Source of the DNA: Desulfovibrio sp. UIB00
GTDB taxonomy: Bacteria > Desulfobacterota > Desulfovibrionia > Desulfovibrionales > Desulfovibrionaceae
Reading direction: 5' to 3'
NCBI RefSeq assembly: GCF_022508225.1
Contig: NZ_JAETXJ010000001.1
Coordinates: 558,001 to 622,000 of the forward strand
DNA length: 64,000 bases
Shown here piece after piece: positions 17,252 to 26,709 of the stretch. Position numbers and translations under genes: made by a program. Position 1 is the first letter of the stretch. Every line of letters starts with the position of its first letter. Below the pieces are notes generated by a model. The model was not told where the DNA came from, made no database searches, and saw only the letters and a program-made list of their open reading frames with translations.

Positions 17252-18025
17252 CTATTTTCTGGCCAAGCCCTGGCTCTGGCCAAAAATGACAAGCTCCATC
17301 CAGTCCAGCCCGAAATCAAGCGCGGCTTCATCGCCCTTCTGGCTGTCTTCCATGATGGCAGCCTTGCGCTGGTCGCTTATGTCCACATGCGAGAATACAC
17401 GCATGTTTGTGATAAGCTCACGAAACTTGTCGATCTGAAACAGACACAGCACTATCATAGTTACCAGCCGGGGTTCAAGTGGTTGACCCGTTGCCCGTAC
17501 CATGGCCATGAGGCGCATATAGCGGTCGTTGGAAGTGTTGAAGGGCTTCAGCTCTTCATTTTCCAGCCACTGATGGGGGGTGCGCACGGTGCCTTTGTCA
17601 AAGCCAAGGCAGTGTGGCTCGCGCACCACAAAGAATCGTTCCGAAACGCCGTCTGTTGCCATTTTCGTGCCGCGCCCCAAGGGGTAGTAGCGGCACGCGC
17701 CGGGCCTGTCTTCGTACACTGAGCAGCCCGCAGGGGTCACAAAAGGGCAGGGTTCGTCCGGTCCGTCAAGCATGCGCAGCATGGGCAGGGGAAAGCCCGT
17801 GTCGGGAAAGGAGCGCAATGTGGTAAAGGTGCCCAGAAATTCTTCGCTGCCAAGGCCCAGGTTGCGGCGTAGGCGCAGCACGTCATACGGGGTGAGGGGC
17901 AGGGTCAGCTCCGCACAGCAGCGGTTGAAGCAGGGAACATCGGGGTTGCAGTCAAAACAGAAGGTTTCGTCAGGTTTCAGTTCGGGCAGGCTGTCGAGAA
18001 GTTCACGGCTGGCATCAGAGGACAT
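17252..18025 (-). CDS. YkgJ-family cysteine-cluster protein
   Basis: The 257-residue protein carries the YkgJ zinc/iron-chelating signature: CFDCNPDVPCFNRCC at about residues 22-36, later PCPFVTPAGCSVYEDRPGACRYYP with further cysteines. The family is presumed to bind a metal or Fe-S cluster, and its reaction is unknown. GGAG precedes the ATG by 6 nt. It follows hisG by 140 bp on the same strand and may be read from the his transcript. The residues after 150 (FVVREPHCLGFDKGTV and on) are typical of longer family members in delta-proteobacteria. Confidence 0.85.
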   Translation of the reverse strand: MSSDASRELLDSLPELKPDETFCFDCNPDVPCFNRCCAELTLPLTPYDVLRLRRNLGLGSEEFLGTFTTLRSFPDTGFPLPMLRMLDGPDEPCPFVTPAGCSVYEDRPGACRYYPLGRGTKMATDGVSERFFVVREPHCLGFDKGTVRTPHQWLENEELKPFNTSNDRYMRLMAMVRATGQPLEPRLVTMIVLCLFQIDKFRELITNMRVFSHVDISDQRKAAIMEDSQKGDEAALDFGLDWMELVIFGQSQGLARK

Positions 18026-18165
18026 GGGCGCTCCTGGTTGCGTGCCCGTGGCGCGGCGGCGCAGGGCGGGGAAACAGTAAATGCCCGCCGCGCGGGCAGA
18101 AAGCGGCCCGCTTGCGCAGGCCGCCTTGCCGGTATTTGTGTTGCCGCCCGTGCAGACGGTTAACG

Positions 18166-19059
18166 CTAGATGACCTTGTTCAGCGCGTATTCAATGATGC
18201 CCTCTGCGCCAGCAAGACGCAGACGGGGAATCAGATCGCGCACCACATCAATCTGCACCACGGATTCCACCGAAAGCCAGTGGGTGTCGCGCAAGGGCGA
18301 AACCGTGGGCGAATTGAGCGAGGGCAGCATTTCAAGGATGGCGGCCAGATTATCCGCTGGCGCATTCATCTTGAGGGCTACCAGATTTTCTGCCTTGAGC
18401 GCACCCTGGAGCAGCAGATCGAGCTGTTCGATTTTGGCGCGTTTGGCGGGATCTGCCCATGCTTCCTTATTGGCAATGAGCACGGGGTAGGAAATCATGA
18501 CCTCGTCAATAATGCGCAGTCCGTGGGCGCGGATGGTGGTGCCGGTTTCGGTCACTTCCACAATGCCGTCAGCCAGACCTTCCACGACCTTGGCTTCGGT
18601 CGCGCCCCACGAATAGAATACGTCAACCTTAACGCCTTCGCGGTCAAAATAACGCTGGGTCAGGCCTTGCAGCTCAGTGGCAATGCGCTTGCCCGCGAGG
18701 TCGGCGGCCTTCTGGTAGGGCGAATCGCCCGCCACGGCCAGCACCCAACGGCAGGGGCGGTTGGAAGTTTTGGAATATACAAGATCGGACACGCGCACGA
18801 CTTTGTCTTCGTGGTTGCGTTCGGTCAGCCAGTCAAGGCCGGTGATGCCTACGTCCAGCACGCCAGCTTCGATGTATTCGCCGATTTCCTGCACGCGGCA
18901 GAGCGAGGCGGTGATCTGCGGGTCGTTGATGTCGGGAAAATAGTTGCGCGTATGTTTGCGGATTTTCCAGCCCGCGCGTTCAAAAAGGTTGATGGTGGCT
19001 TCTTCCAGCGAGCCCTTGGGCACGCCAAGCTTGATGATGGGCATGGTATCCGCGCTCAT
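18166..19059 (-). CDS. hisG: ATP phosphoribosyltransferase, long form
   Basis: HisG joins ATP and PRPP in the first step of histidine synthesis. The 297-residue length and the C-terminal segment after about 215 (SVESVVQIDVVRDLIPRLRLAGAEGIIEYALNKVI) mark the long HisG form with its own regulatory domain, which does not need HisZ. The catalytic half shows LGVPKGSLEE, the EVTETGTT PRPP-binding loop and DVGITGLDWL. It begins 12 bp after the hisI stop, so the pair is co-transcribed. Other his genes are not in the window, apart from a possible phosphatase at 23.0 kb. Confidence 0.95.
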   Translation of the reverse strand: MSADTMPIIKLGVPKGSLEEATINLFERAGWKIRKHTRNYFPDINDPQITASLCRVQEIGEYIEAGVLDVGITGLDWLTERNHEDKVVRVSDLVYSKTSNRPCRWVLAVAGDSPYQKAADLAGKRIATELQGLTQRYFDREGVKVDVFYSWGATEAKVVEGLADGIVEVTETGTTIRAHGLRIIDEVMISYPVLIANKEAWADPAKRAKIEQLDLLLQGALKAENLVALKMNAPADNLAAILEMLPSLNSPTVSPLRDTHWLSVESVVQIDVVRDLIPRLRLAGAEGIIEYALNKVI

Positions 19060-19071
19060 GACAGTTTCCTT

Positions 19072-19488
19072 CTATCGACCGTAGACTTTTTTGGGGTCAA
19101 AAACCTGCGGGGAGCATTCCCGCACCGAACCTTGCTTCAATTCCCTGTAAAAGCAGGAGCGCCGTCCTGTATGGCAGGCGGCCCCGCCGATCTGCTCAAT
19201 AAGCAGCAGTATGGTGTCATTGTCACAATCAAGCCGCAGGGAACGCACTTTTTGTACATTGCCCGATGTGCCGCCCTTGTGCCAAAGCTCCTTGCGGCTG
19301 CGGCTCCAGTAATGGGCCTCGCCGGTTTCAAGGGTTTTGCGCCATGCGTCTTCGTTCATATAGGCCAGCATGAGCACTTCGCCGCTGTCGCAATCCTGGG
19401 CGATGGCGGGCAAAAGCCCCTTGCTGAAATCGGGCTGAAAGCCGGGGTTGCCTTCCAGAGCCGCGCTGCCGTCAGGGGTTGCGGACAT
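19072..19488 (-). CDS. hisI: Phosphoribosyl-AMP cyclohydrolase
   Basis: HisI opens the adenine ring of phosphoribosyl-AMP, the third step of histidine synthesis. The 138-residue protein contains the zinc-site motifs [10 protein letters not shown] and [11 protein letters not shown] near its C-terminus and lacks a fused HisE domain. The open frame extends upstream to 19689, but AAAGGAGG 5 nt before the ATG at 19488 identifies the start. It leads into hisG. Confidence 0.94.
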   Translation of the reverse strand: MSATPDGSAALEGNPGFQPDFSKGLLPAIAQDCDSGEVLMLAYMNEDAWRKTLETGEAHYWSRSRKELWHKGGTSGNVQKVRSLRLDCDNDTILLLIEQIGGAACHTGRRSCFYRELKQGSVRECSPQVFDPKKVYGR

Positions 19489-19743
19489 GGGGCCTCCTTT
19501 GTTGTGTCGGCTGGCAGGGCAGTGTGCGTCTGCGTTGTGCCGACAAAATACGGTGTCTGATGGCGCGGTTTGTTCCGCGCAAACAGTTAAATCTACCTGC
19601 AAGAGCCGCAGGACGCAAGCGCGGCTTTCCTGAGGCGGCATGGTCTGCCGCAAAAGGCGTAACTTGCGAATCCATGCCGGGTGTGGCATGCTGGCACGTT
19701 AGCAAAACTCTTAGTTATGGCGGGTGTGCCGCCGGGAAAATAC

Positions 19744-21489
19744 ATGGCCGATTACGATTCCACTGTGAATGATTGTGCGGATTCCGCTTCTGACGCCGCG
19801 TTGCACGGCATTTCCGTCAGCGAACCCGATGATGCCCTGCCCAGGGTGACTCTTGACGAATTGCCCGAAACCGTGAGCGCGGCCTGCCGCCGGGCCGGCT
19901 GGCAAAGCCTTATGCCTGTGCAGTCGCTGGCCTTGCCCTATCTGCTGGCCGGGCGCGACATCATGGTGCAGTCCCGCACCGGCAGCGGCAAGACGGGCTG
20001 CTACCTCTTGCCCATGCTTCCCCATATTTCTGCCGACCTCAAGGCCCCGCAGGCCCTGGTGCTGGCCCCCACGCGCGAGCTCGCCGTTCAGGTTGAGCGC
20101 GAGGCCGCTGTAATTTTTGCAGAAACAGGCATCCGTACTGCCGCTGTTTATGGCGGCGTGGGCTATAAAAAGCAGATGGATGCCCTGCGCGACGGCGCGC
20201 AGGTTATTGTGGGCACGCCAGGTCGTGTGCTTGACCATTTGCTGCGCCGCACCATGGAACTGCGCGACCTGCGCGTTCTGGTTTTTGACGAGGCCGACCG
20301 CATGCTTTCCATCGGGTTTTATCCCGACATGAAGGAAATCCAGAGCTATCTGCCGCAAAAGCGCATCCATACCTGCCTGTTCTCCGCCACGTATCCGCCC
20401 CATGTGCTCAAGCTGGCGCGCGAATTCATGGCGGAACCGGCCATGCTTTCCCTCTCGCAAAAAGAAGTGCACGTGGCCGAAGTGCAGCACCTCTTTTGCG
20501 AGGTGAAGCCCATGGACAAAGACCGCGCACTCGTGCGTCTGCTGGAAACGGAAAACCCCGCCTCGGCCATTATTTTTTGCAATACCAAGTCCAACGTGCA
20601 CTATGTGACGGGCGTTTTGCAGGGCTTTGGCTACAGCGCCGACGAGCTTTCCGCTGATCTCTCGCAGTCGCGCCGCGAGGCCGTGCTTGAAAAAATCCGC
20701 GAGGGCAAGCTGCAATATCTTGTGGCTACCGATGTCGCGGCGCGCGGCATTGACATTGCGCAGCTCTCACACGTTTTTCTCTATGAGCCGCCGGAAGATC
20801 ACGAAAGCTACATCCATCGCGCAGGTCGCACAGGCCGCGCGGGTGCCGCCGGTACGGTCATTTCGCTGGTGGACGTGATGCAGCGCATGGAGCTTGACCG
20901 TATCGCCAAGCACTACAAGATCGGCATACTGCCCCTGCCCCTGCCTTCGGACGAAGACGTGGCCCGGGTAGCCGGGGCCAGACTGACCGCCATTCTTGAA
21001 GGGCGGTTCCGCAATCTGACCGGGCTTGAACGCATGCGCGTTGGGCGCTATGCCCAGCTTGCGCGCGATCTGGCTACGCAGAGCGATGAAGAAGACAACG
21101 TGCTGCTTCTGGCCATGCTGCTGGATGCCTGCCATCAGGAAAGCCTGCGCGAAACGCGTTTTCCCGATGGGCGGCCTCGAGCCGCCGAGGGTCAGCAGCG
21201 TCAGTCGCGTCAGGCAAAGCCGGGCCGTTCACGCGGTGGGCGGGCAAAGCCGTCCGGTGGCCGCAGCGCGGAAGCTGTGGAAGCCAGCCCCGCTGTCTCT
21301 GAAGGGCAGAGCAGGGGATCAGCCCCGGATTCCGGTTCTGATTCCGGCGCTGGCGAGGGTAAATCTTCGCATTCCGGCAAACGCCGTCGCCGTTCCTCGC
21401 GACGTCGTGACGGCAATGCAACCGAGGGTACTGCAGGGCAATCTGCCGACGGGCAGGGCCAGGGTTCGCCCCGCGAGGGCGGAGACTAG
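19744..21489 (+). CDS. DEAD-box RNA helicase with disordered basic tail
   Basis: The 581-residue protein has the full helicase motif set: Q-motif region, SRTGSGKT (I), PTRELA (Ia), DEAD (II), SAT (III), ARGID (V) and HRAGRTGRAG (VI), over residues about 50-410. From about 480 to the end it is a low-complexity Arg/Gly/Ser/Pro tail (RSRGG, KRRRRSSRRR), typical of RNA-binding helicases that act in ribosome assembly or cold adaptation. Several in-frame starts exist. I chose 19744 (GGGAAA upstream); 19717 and 19681 would add 9 or 21 residues. It is divergent from hisI and heads the run to ribF. Confidence 0.92.
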   Translation: MADYDSTVNDCADSASDAALHGISVSEPDDALPRVTLDELPETVSAACRRAGWQSLMPVQSLALPYLLAGRDIMVQSRTGSGKTGCYLLPMLPHISADLKAPQALVLAPTRELAVQVEREAAVIFAETGIRTAAVYGGVGYKKQMDALRDGAQVIVGTPGRVLDHLLRRTMELRDLRVLVFDEADRMLSIGFYPDMKEIQSYLPQKRIHTCLFSATYPPHVLKLAREFMAEPAMLSLSQKEVHVAEVQHLFCEVKPMDKDRALVRLLETENPASAIIFCNTKSNVHYVTGVLQGFGYSADELSADLSQSRREAVLEKIREGKLQYLVATDVAARGIDIAQLSHVFLYEPPEDHESYIHRAGRTGRAGAAGTVISLVDVMQRMELDRIAKHYKIGILPLPLPSDEDVARVAGARLTAILEGRFRNLTGLERMRVGRYAQLARDLATQSDEEDNVLLLAMLLDACHQESLRETRFPDGRPRAAEGQQRQSRQAKPGRSRGGRAKPSGGRSAEAVEASPAVSEGQSRGSAPDSGSDSGAGEGKSSHSGKRRRRSSRRRDGNATEGTAGQSADGQGQGSPREGGD

Positions 21490-21530
21490 GCATTTTGGGA
21501 TATTCGAGCAAACAGCTAAGTGTGACAGCC

Positions 21531-22028
21531 ATGCAGAACAGTGACGATCTCACCACGCAGGAGGCATCGACAGACGGTGCCCCGACTGAAGCCGCACGCG
21601 CGGCTTTGGAGAATTTCAAGGCATTGCTGGCCGATGCCGATTTTACCCTTGAGCTTGAACTGCTGGGCATCAAGCGCATGCAGTTTATGCGTCGCCGACA
21701 GATGCAGTCGGAACTCATGGGGCTTTACATGGCCCTGTGGAGACTGGCGTTGGCGCGGTCTTTTCCTGTTGATGCTCCGCGCATGTTTGAGCTTTTTCAG
21801 CAGGAATACGTGCGGGCGCACAAGGACAAGCACAGCAGTCATATTGTGCAGCGGGCCAATGAATACTGGGCCATGCTTGAGCCACGGGGCGATGGCGACT
21901 TCAGCGAAGTTGCCCGGCACCTGTGCTCCTTTTCCACGCAGGATCCCGGTCAGGCCAAGAGCATCAATCTCAAACTGGTGCTGCATATCCGCAAGATTTA
22001 CAAACTCGTTTTCGACCGGCTCATCTAG
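21531..22028 (+). CDS. Conserved-looking protein of unknown function (165 aa)
   Basis: A cytoplasmic, mostly helical protein. The first 20 residues are polar; the rest contains MQFMRRRQMQSELMGLYMAL and ends in KLVLHIRKIYKLVFDRLI. I recognise no catalytic motif. Its codon use matches its neighbours, and its position, 41 nt after the helicase and 41 nt before ribF on the same strand, argues that it is a real gene of this transcript. The start is uncertain because no strong ribosome-binding site precedes 21531; an in-frame extension to 21495 is possible. Confidence 0.7.
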   Translation: MQNSDDLTTQEASTDGAPTEAARAALENFKALLADADFTLELELLGIKRMQFMRRRQMQSELMGLYMALWRLALARSFPVDAPRMFELFQQEYVRAHKDKHSSHIVQRANEYWAMLEPRGDGDFSEVARHLCSFSTQDPGQAKSINLKLVLHIRKIYKLVFDRLI

Positions 22029-22069
22029 CCGCCGGGCGTGCGCTATCTGTTCGGGAATCGGCATATCTA

Positions 22070-22996
22070 ATGAAAATCGTTCATTCAGTTGACGCGCTGG
22101 GCGCCCTCGGGGGTTCAGCCGTCACCATCGGTAATTTTGACGGCGTCCATCTTGGGCATCAGGCTCTTATCCGCCGCACCCTTGAGGTTGCTGCGCAGGA
22201 ATGCCTGACCCCTGTGGTCATGACCTTCTGGCCTCATCCCCGCCAGGTGCTCTTTCCCGAGCGCGGGCACATGCCCCTCACCACGCGTGAAGACAGGTTC
22301 GCCCTGCTTGAAGCATTGGGTGTTCCCTTTGTGCTCGAGCTGCCCTTTACGCGAGAGCTGGCCTCGCTGGATGCCGGAACATTTGTGCAGACCATTCTTG
22401 AACCCATGCATCTGCGCCGCCTTGTGGTGGGCTACGATTTTACGCTGGGCCGCAACCGTGGGGGGCAGGTCACCGTGCTGCGCGAGCTTGGCGCACTGAC
22501 TGGCTTTACCGTGGAGCAGCTTGAACCCGTGCTGGTAGAAGGTACGGTTGTCAGCTCTACATCACTGCGCGGGCTTATCGGCCAGGGTGATGTGGCGAGG
22601 GCCGCGCGCCTGCTTGGGCGTTTTCACGGTTTCAGCGGCGAAGTGGTGCACGGCGATGGACGCGGGGCTGGGCTGGGCTTTCCCACCGCCAACCAGCGCA
22701 AGCCCGAAGTGGTGCTTCCTGTGGAAGGCGTGTACGCCACCCGCGCCACTCTGGAGGGCCACGCATGGCCCGCAGTGACCTGTGTGGGCCGCAAACCCAC
22801 CTTTGGCGACAACGAGCTTGGTGTTGAAACTTTTTTGCTGGAAGACGGCAAAAACCTTTATGGCCAGATGATGCGCCTGGAGTTTGTGGGCCGTGTGCGT
22901 GGTGAAGAACGCTTTGCCTCGGTGGACGCCCTCAAGCAGCGCATTGCCCAGGACGTGAAGGACGCCCGTTCCCTGCTTGCACAGGCTGCTTTTTAG
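22070..22996 (+). CDS. ribF: Bifunctional riboflavin kinase/FAD synthetase
   Basis: RibF phosphorylates riboflavin to FMN and adenylylates FMN to FAD. The 308-residue protein has the nucleotidyltransferase motif GNFDGVHLGHQ near residue 20. Its C-terminal flavokinase domain (about 180-300) contains GRGAGLGFPTANQ. The open frame extends upstream inside the previous gene; the ATG at 22070 is chosen because it begins at the conserved N-terminus, though its ribosome-binding site is weak. Confidence 0.95.
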   Translation: MKIVHSVDALGALGGSAVTIGNFDGVHLGHQALIRRTLEVAAQECLTPVVMTFWPHPRQVLFPERGHMPLTTREDRFALLEALGVPFVLELPFTRELASLDAGTFVQTILEPMHLRRLVVGYDFTLGRNRGGQVTVLRELGALTGFTVEQLEPVLVEGTVVSSTSLRGLIGQGDVARAARLLGRFHGFSGEVVHGDGRGAGLGFPTANQRKPEVVLPVEGVYATRATLEGHAWPAVTCVGRKPTFGDNELGVETFLLEDGKNLYGQMMRLEFVGRVRGEERFASVDALKQRIAQDVKDARSLLAQAAF

Positions 22997-23021
22997 GGGG
23001 CCGGGGGCGGCTGGAGAAACC

Positions 23022-23864
23022 ATGATCTGCGCCGACATGCATAATCATACCGTTGCTTCGCACGGCCTAGCCACAGTGGGCGAAATGTTTGCTGCCGCAC
23101 AGGCGCGCAATTTGGTCTGGTACGGTTTTTCAGAGCATTCCCCCCTGCCGCCCGGTTATTCCTGCCCCTTGTACAAGGGCGACCTCGCCGTGACCTTCCC
23201 TGCCTATGCCGACGAAGTGCTGGCCTTGAGAGAGCAGACATCCAGCCCCAGATCCGGCCCGCATGTCCAACCACGTGTGCTGTTGGGCATGGAGCTTGAC
23301 TGGCTGCCGGTCAACACTCCCTGGATGTGCGATATGGTCAGCCGCTATACCTTTGACTACATCATCGGCGGGCTGCATTTTGTGGACGACGTGCCTGTAG
23401 GCTCTCCCCGCAGTTGGGGGCCGGAAGTGGAGCCCCAAGAGCGCTTTGCGCGCTACAATGCCTATTATGATGCCATGAGGGGGCTGGCTGCCAGCGGCAT
23501 GGTGGATGTGGTGGCCCACCCGGATTTCATCAAGGTGTGCTGCTTTGATGATTTTCAGGCATGGCTGGCCCAGCCCGGCAGCACAGACCGCATAGCCGCC
23601 GTACTTGAAGCCATGCGCGTCACAGATACAGCCATGGAAGTTTCTTCGGCTGGCTTGCGCAAACCCTTCCACGAACCCTACCCCGGCCCGGTCATCATGC
23701 GCTTGGCGGCGGATCTGGGCCTGCGCATCAGCTTTGGTTCTGACGCGCACAGTATGGAAGATACTGGCTCGCATTTTACGGAACTGGCGGCCTATGCCGC
23801 ATCCTTTGGATTTACGCGCAGCCGTATCTGCGTGGCCCGCGAGCGCAGGGAACTGACGTTCTAG
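23022..23864 (+). CDS. PHP-domain phosphatase, probably histidinol-phosphatase (HisJ/HisK type)
   Basis: The 280-residue protein is a PHP metallophosphoesterase: DMHNHT at residues 5-10, FSEHSPLPP, GLHFVDD, VVAHPDF and GSDAHS supply the trinuclear metal ligands in family order. This architecture is that of histidinol-phosphatases which complete histidine synthesis in organisms lacking the HisB or HisN type. The nearby hisI-hisG pair is compatible, but other phosphoester substrates are possible. GGAG sits 6 nt before the ATG. It follows ribF by 25 bp. Confidence 0.82.
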   Translation: MICADMHNHTVASHGLATVGEMFAAAQARNLVWYGFSEHSPLPPGYSCPLYKGDLAVTFPAYADEVLALREQTSSPRSGPHVQPRVLLGMELDWLPVNTPWMCDMVSRYTFDYIIGGLHFVDDVPVGSPRSWGPEVEPQERFARYNAYYDAMRGLAASGMVDVVAHPDFIKVCCFDDFQAWLAQPGSTDRIAAVLEAMRVTDTAMEVSSAGLRKPFHEPYPGPVIMRLAADLGLRISFGSDAHSMEDTGSHFTELAAYAASFGFTRSRICVARERRELTF

Positions 23865-23909
23865 TTTTATTGGCCCCTTTTGCTCACTCCTCCGAGTGTG
23901 CAAGACATG

Positions 23910-23944
23910 AAAAATCCCCGTTCTTCGCATGAAGAGCGGGGATT
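23910..23944 (-). terminator. Convergent terminator between PHP and nitroreductase genes
   Basis: AATCCCCGTTCTTC (23913-23926) pairs with GAAGAGCGGGGATT (23931-23944) with one wobble, and the minus strand continues in five T residues. It is a good terminator for the gene ending at 23967 and may act on the converging PHP transcript. Confidence 0.8.
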
Positions 23945-23966
23945 CGCCTTTACGTTCGGCAAAGCC

Positions 23967-24584
23967 TTATTTCAGCAGGCCCACCGTCTGGATGATAAAG
24001 ATTTTCCAGCCTTCAGGCAGGGAAATTTTGCCGTCCAGCGCGTGCAGGCCTGAAACATGTACGAAGTTGCCCAGCCCTGCGGAGGCACAGAACAGCCCGG
24101 CATTCTGATATAGGGAGCCCACATGCGCCCCACCCCATTCGTTGCCCTGTGGTACGGCGTAGAGCAGGGTGAGCGAGCCGCCGCCCATCTGGGCGCGCCA
24201 GTCGCCATCCAGCACCTTGACGAGTACGTGCTCAGGCTCATAGAGCCACACGCCGTTTTCAAGGGCTACGTACAAACGCACATCCTGCCGATTCATGGCC
24301 GTGGGCGCTGTTCTGCGTCCGCCTTCGCGGTTGACGCCCCAAGTCGCCCACAGCAGATCGCTCAACTGTTGGGATGAAAGCGCTGCTCCGCTGAAGCCCG
24401 TTTTGATGGAACGACGCTGGGCCAGAGCCAGCATCAGGGGCATGCCGCCGGTTTTATTGGGTGCGGGCAGCTCCATGCGGGCGGTGCTGTCCGCAGCGTT
24501 CACAGCTGCGGGAGCGGCGGGGATAAGCGCAAGAGCCGCCAATGACAGCAATAGGGAAAGTGAGTGTCTGATGGTACGGATCAT
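23967..24584 (-). CDS. Exported SagB-type nitroreductase-fold protein
   Basis: The 205-residue protein begins with a clear signal peptide (basic MIRTIRHS, hydrophobic LLLSLAALALIPAAPAA, cleavage near ANAAD at 30). The mature part has the FMN-dependent nitroreductase features of the SagB/ThcOx type: RRSIKTGFSGAALSSQQLSD, LLWATWGVNR and QNAGLFCASAGLGNF. Most family members are cytoplasmic; an exported flavoenzyme would need secretion with its cofactor or periplasmic flavin. Substrate unknown. GGAG precedes the ATG by 7 nt. Confidence 0.8.
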   Translation of the reverse strand: MIRTIRHSLSLLLSLAALALIPAAPAAVNAADSTARMELPAPNKTGGMPLMLALAQRRSIKTGFSGAALSSQQLSDLLWATWGVNREGGRRTAPTAMNRQDVRLYVALENGVWLYEPEHVLVKVLDGDWRAQMGGGSLTLLYAVPQGNEWGGAHVGSLYQNAGLFCASAGLGNFVHVSGLHALDGKISLPEGWKIFIIQTVGLLK

Positions 24585-24697
24585 GGGGTTCTCCGTGTGG
24601 TGGTTGGGCTTGTACCAGTAGCGGTTTGCTATGAAATCCAGGTAAGTTTACAGTTTTGCAAACGTGTATGGTCGAGCAGTCCGTTACAGCAGAATGG

Positions 24698-25555
24698 TCA
24701 GATTTCGCTTGTAGGGGAACGTTCCAGCATGGTGTCGAGCGCGGCAACCGCGTATTCGCCAGTCATGCCCATGCGCGGAGCCAGTTGGGGGAGATTTTCA
24801 ACGGCATCGCAGGGCCGAACATAGAGCGGCTCCACATCTGCGTCGAAATAATCGCCGTGACGGGCCAGCAGACACAGTGAAGCCGTATCCGGGAAGACCA
24901 GCCGGGGCATGGCAAATGGCGAGTCGCTTTCCTCTCCTACGGGAACCATGCGCATGCCTTCCAGAGCCGTAAATACATCTGCATTGCGGGCAAGGCCGCT
25001 GCCGCAAATGTGCGTGCGGCGGTGTTTGTCTGTGCCGTCCGGCAGGGGCGCTCCCTGTGCGGTCTCAATACGGCGCAGGGCCTCCTGCGGCGCGCAGAGA
25101 TCAACAACCTGCGTTGGCTGGGCGGGAATCTGCGGCCCATACGACATGAAGGGCTGGCAGTGCACAAGGTTGCGGCGGGCGTGGGTGAGCACCCATACGG
25201 GGGTGCCGTAAAACAGATTGTGCTGGAGCACGGCGCTGGTGGCCAGAGCCTGCATGTAGTCCAACCCCGCCAAGCGGGCCTGTCCCACGCGGCGCAGGGC
25301 TGCGGCGGTGGTCAGCACCAGCCGTATGCCCGTAAAGGAACCCGGCCCGCGCACGCAGGCAATGCGCCGGAAGTCGGCGGGTTTGATGCCAAGGCTGCTG
25401 CAAATCTCTGCCAGGGCCGGAGCCAGGATTTCCGTGGCCCTGTCGGCCTTGTGCCATTCCTGCACGCAGATCAGCCGCTCGTCTTCGGTGACAATGATCT
25501 GGAGCGCGCCTTCTGCGGCATTGAGAATAAGCTCAAGCCCGGTGCCGTTCTGCAT
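24698..25555 (-). CDS. tsaB: tRNA threonylcarbamoyladenosine biosynthesis protein TsaB
   Basis: TsaB partners with TsaD and TsaE to make t6A37 in tRNAs that read ANN codons. The 285-residue protein contains the signature RGPGSFTGIRLVLTTAAAL near residue 70. Its start overlaps the rseP stop in a TAATG junction, so translation is coupled. It is longer than the usual 230 residues; the extra length lies in the second half (around 150-230, rich in loops). It ends the pyrH-to-tsaB transcript. Confidence 0.88.
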   Translation of the reverse strand: MQNGTGLELILNAAEGALQIIVTEDERLICVQEWHKADRATEILAPALAEICSSLGIKPADFRRIACVRGPGSFTGIRLVLTTAAALRRVGQARLAGLDYMQALATSAVLQHNLFYGTPVWVLTHARRNLVHCQPFMSYGPQIPAQPTQVVDLCAPQEALRRIETAQGAPLPDGTDKHRRTHICGSGLARNADVFTALEGMRMVPVGEESDSPFAMPRLVFPDTASLCLLARHGDYFDADVEPLYVRPCDAVENLPQLAPRMGMTGEYAVAALDTMLERSPTSEI

Positions 25556-26709
25556 TATGAGCCGCTCCCGAACCAGCCGGTATTCTTGAGGATGCGCCAC
25601 AAGTCGTTATAGGTGGCCAGCAGCATGAGAGCCACCAGCAGGGCAATGCCCGCGCGCATGGCGTAATCCTGCAACCGGGCGTTGAGCGGACGGCGGAAAA
25701 TTATTTCCCACAGGCAAAATACAATCTGTCCGCCATCCAGCACGGGGATAGGCAGCAGGTTCAGGATGCCAAGGTTGATGCTGATGAGCGCCGCCAGCGC
25801 CAGAAGCCCGGCAAGGCCTTCATGGGCCTGCTTGCCAACCATCTGCATAATCATGATGGGGCCGCCCACCTGATCCAGAGGCACCACGCGCTCGGCCAGT
25901 TTTACAAAGCTCTGCCACGTGAGCGAAACCATGTCTGCGGTCTGGCCCGCTCCGGCAATGGCCGCATCGGCAAAGCCGTGCTGCACAAGCCGCACAGCCC
26001 CGGAGTTACGAATGCCGATAAGCCATGCGCTTTCTTCTTCGCCAAAGATGGTCTTACGGATGGACCGTTCAGGCGTGAGTTCCACGCTGATGATCATGCC
26101 TTGCTCGGGCTGTGCGGCTTCATCCGTGCGTGTTTGATCGTCAGCCTGGGGGGCCATGTCCGGGCGTGAAAGTGTGACGGCAAGCGTTTTGCCGTTGCTC
26201 TGCGTAATGGCGTCGGCCATGGCCTGCCAGTTGGCAACGGCAGCGCCGTTGATACTTACGATGGTATCACCTGGCTGAATGCCCGCCTTGTCCGCAGGGC
26301 CGTTCTGCACAACGCCGCCAACCTGAGGCAGCAGCACAGGGGTTCCCCAGCCAAGGGCCAGGGTCCAGCAGAGCAGCCACGCCAGAATGATATTTGCGGC
26401 GGGGCCAGCGGCAACCACAAGCAGGCGCTGCCATGCGGGGCGCAGGGCAAAGCTTTCTTTTTCAGTAAAGCCTTCGGGAATGTCCTTGGGGTCGCTTTCG
26501 CCCACCAGGGCCACATAGCCGCCAAGCGGCACCAGCGACAGGGCGTATTCCGTCTTGCCCTTGCGGTATTTGAGAATCTTGGGGCCAAAGCCCAGGGAGA
26601 ACGTGGAAACGCCCATGCCAAGGCCACGCGCCACGGCAAAGTGCCCCAGTTCGTGGAAAAAAATCAGGCCGCCAAGAACGACCACGACTGCAATAATTGT
26701 TGTCAGCAC
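25555..26709 (-). CDS. rseP: Site-2 intramembrane zinc protease RseP
   Basis: The 384-residue protein has HELGH in the first transmembrane helix (FFHELGHF, residues 18-25), a periplasmic PDZ region (about 110-200; AGIQPGDTIVSING) and the second zinc-ligand motif LLPIPVLDGG near 315. RseP homologues cleave anti-sigma factors and leftover signal peptides within the membrane. A non-standard insert of about 25 residues (PDMAPQADDQTRTDEAAQPE) lies after the PDZ core. The start overlaps the end of dxr by 7 bp. Confidence 0.93.
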   Translation of the reverse strand: MLTTIIAVVVVLGGLIFFHELGHFAVARGLGMGVSTFSLGFGPKILKYRKGKTEYALSLVPLGGYVALVGESDPKDIPEGFTEKESFALRPAWQRLLVVAAGPAANIILAWLLCWTLALGWGTPVLLPQVGGVVQNGPADKAGIQPGDTIVSINGAAVANWQAMADAITQSNGKTLAVTLSRPDMAPQADDQTRTDEAAQPEQGMIISVELTPERSIRKTIFGEEESAWLIGIRNSGAVRLVQHGFADAAIAGAGQTADMVSLTWQSFVKLAERVVPLDQVGGPIMIMQMVGKQAHEGLAGLLALAALISINLGILNLLPIPVLDGGQIVFCLWEIIFRRPLNARLQDYAMRAGIALLVALMLLATYNDLWRILKNTGWFGSGS

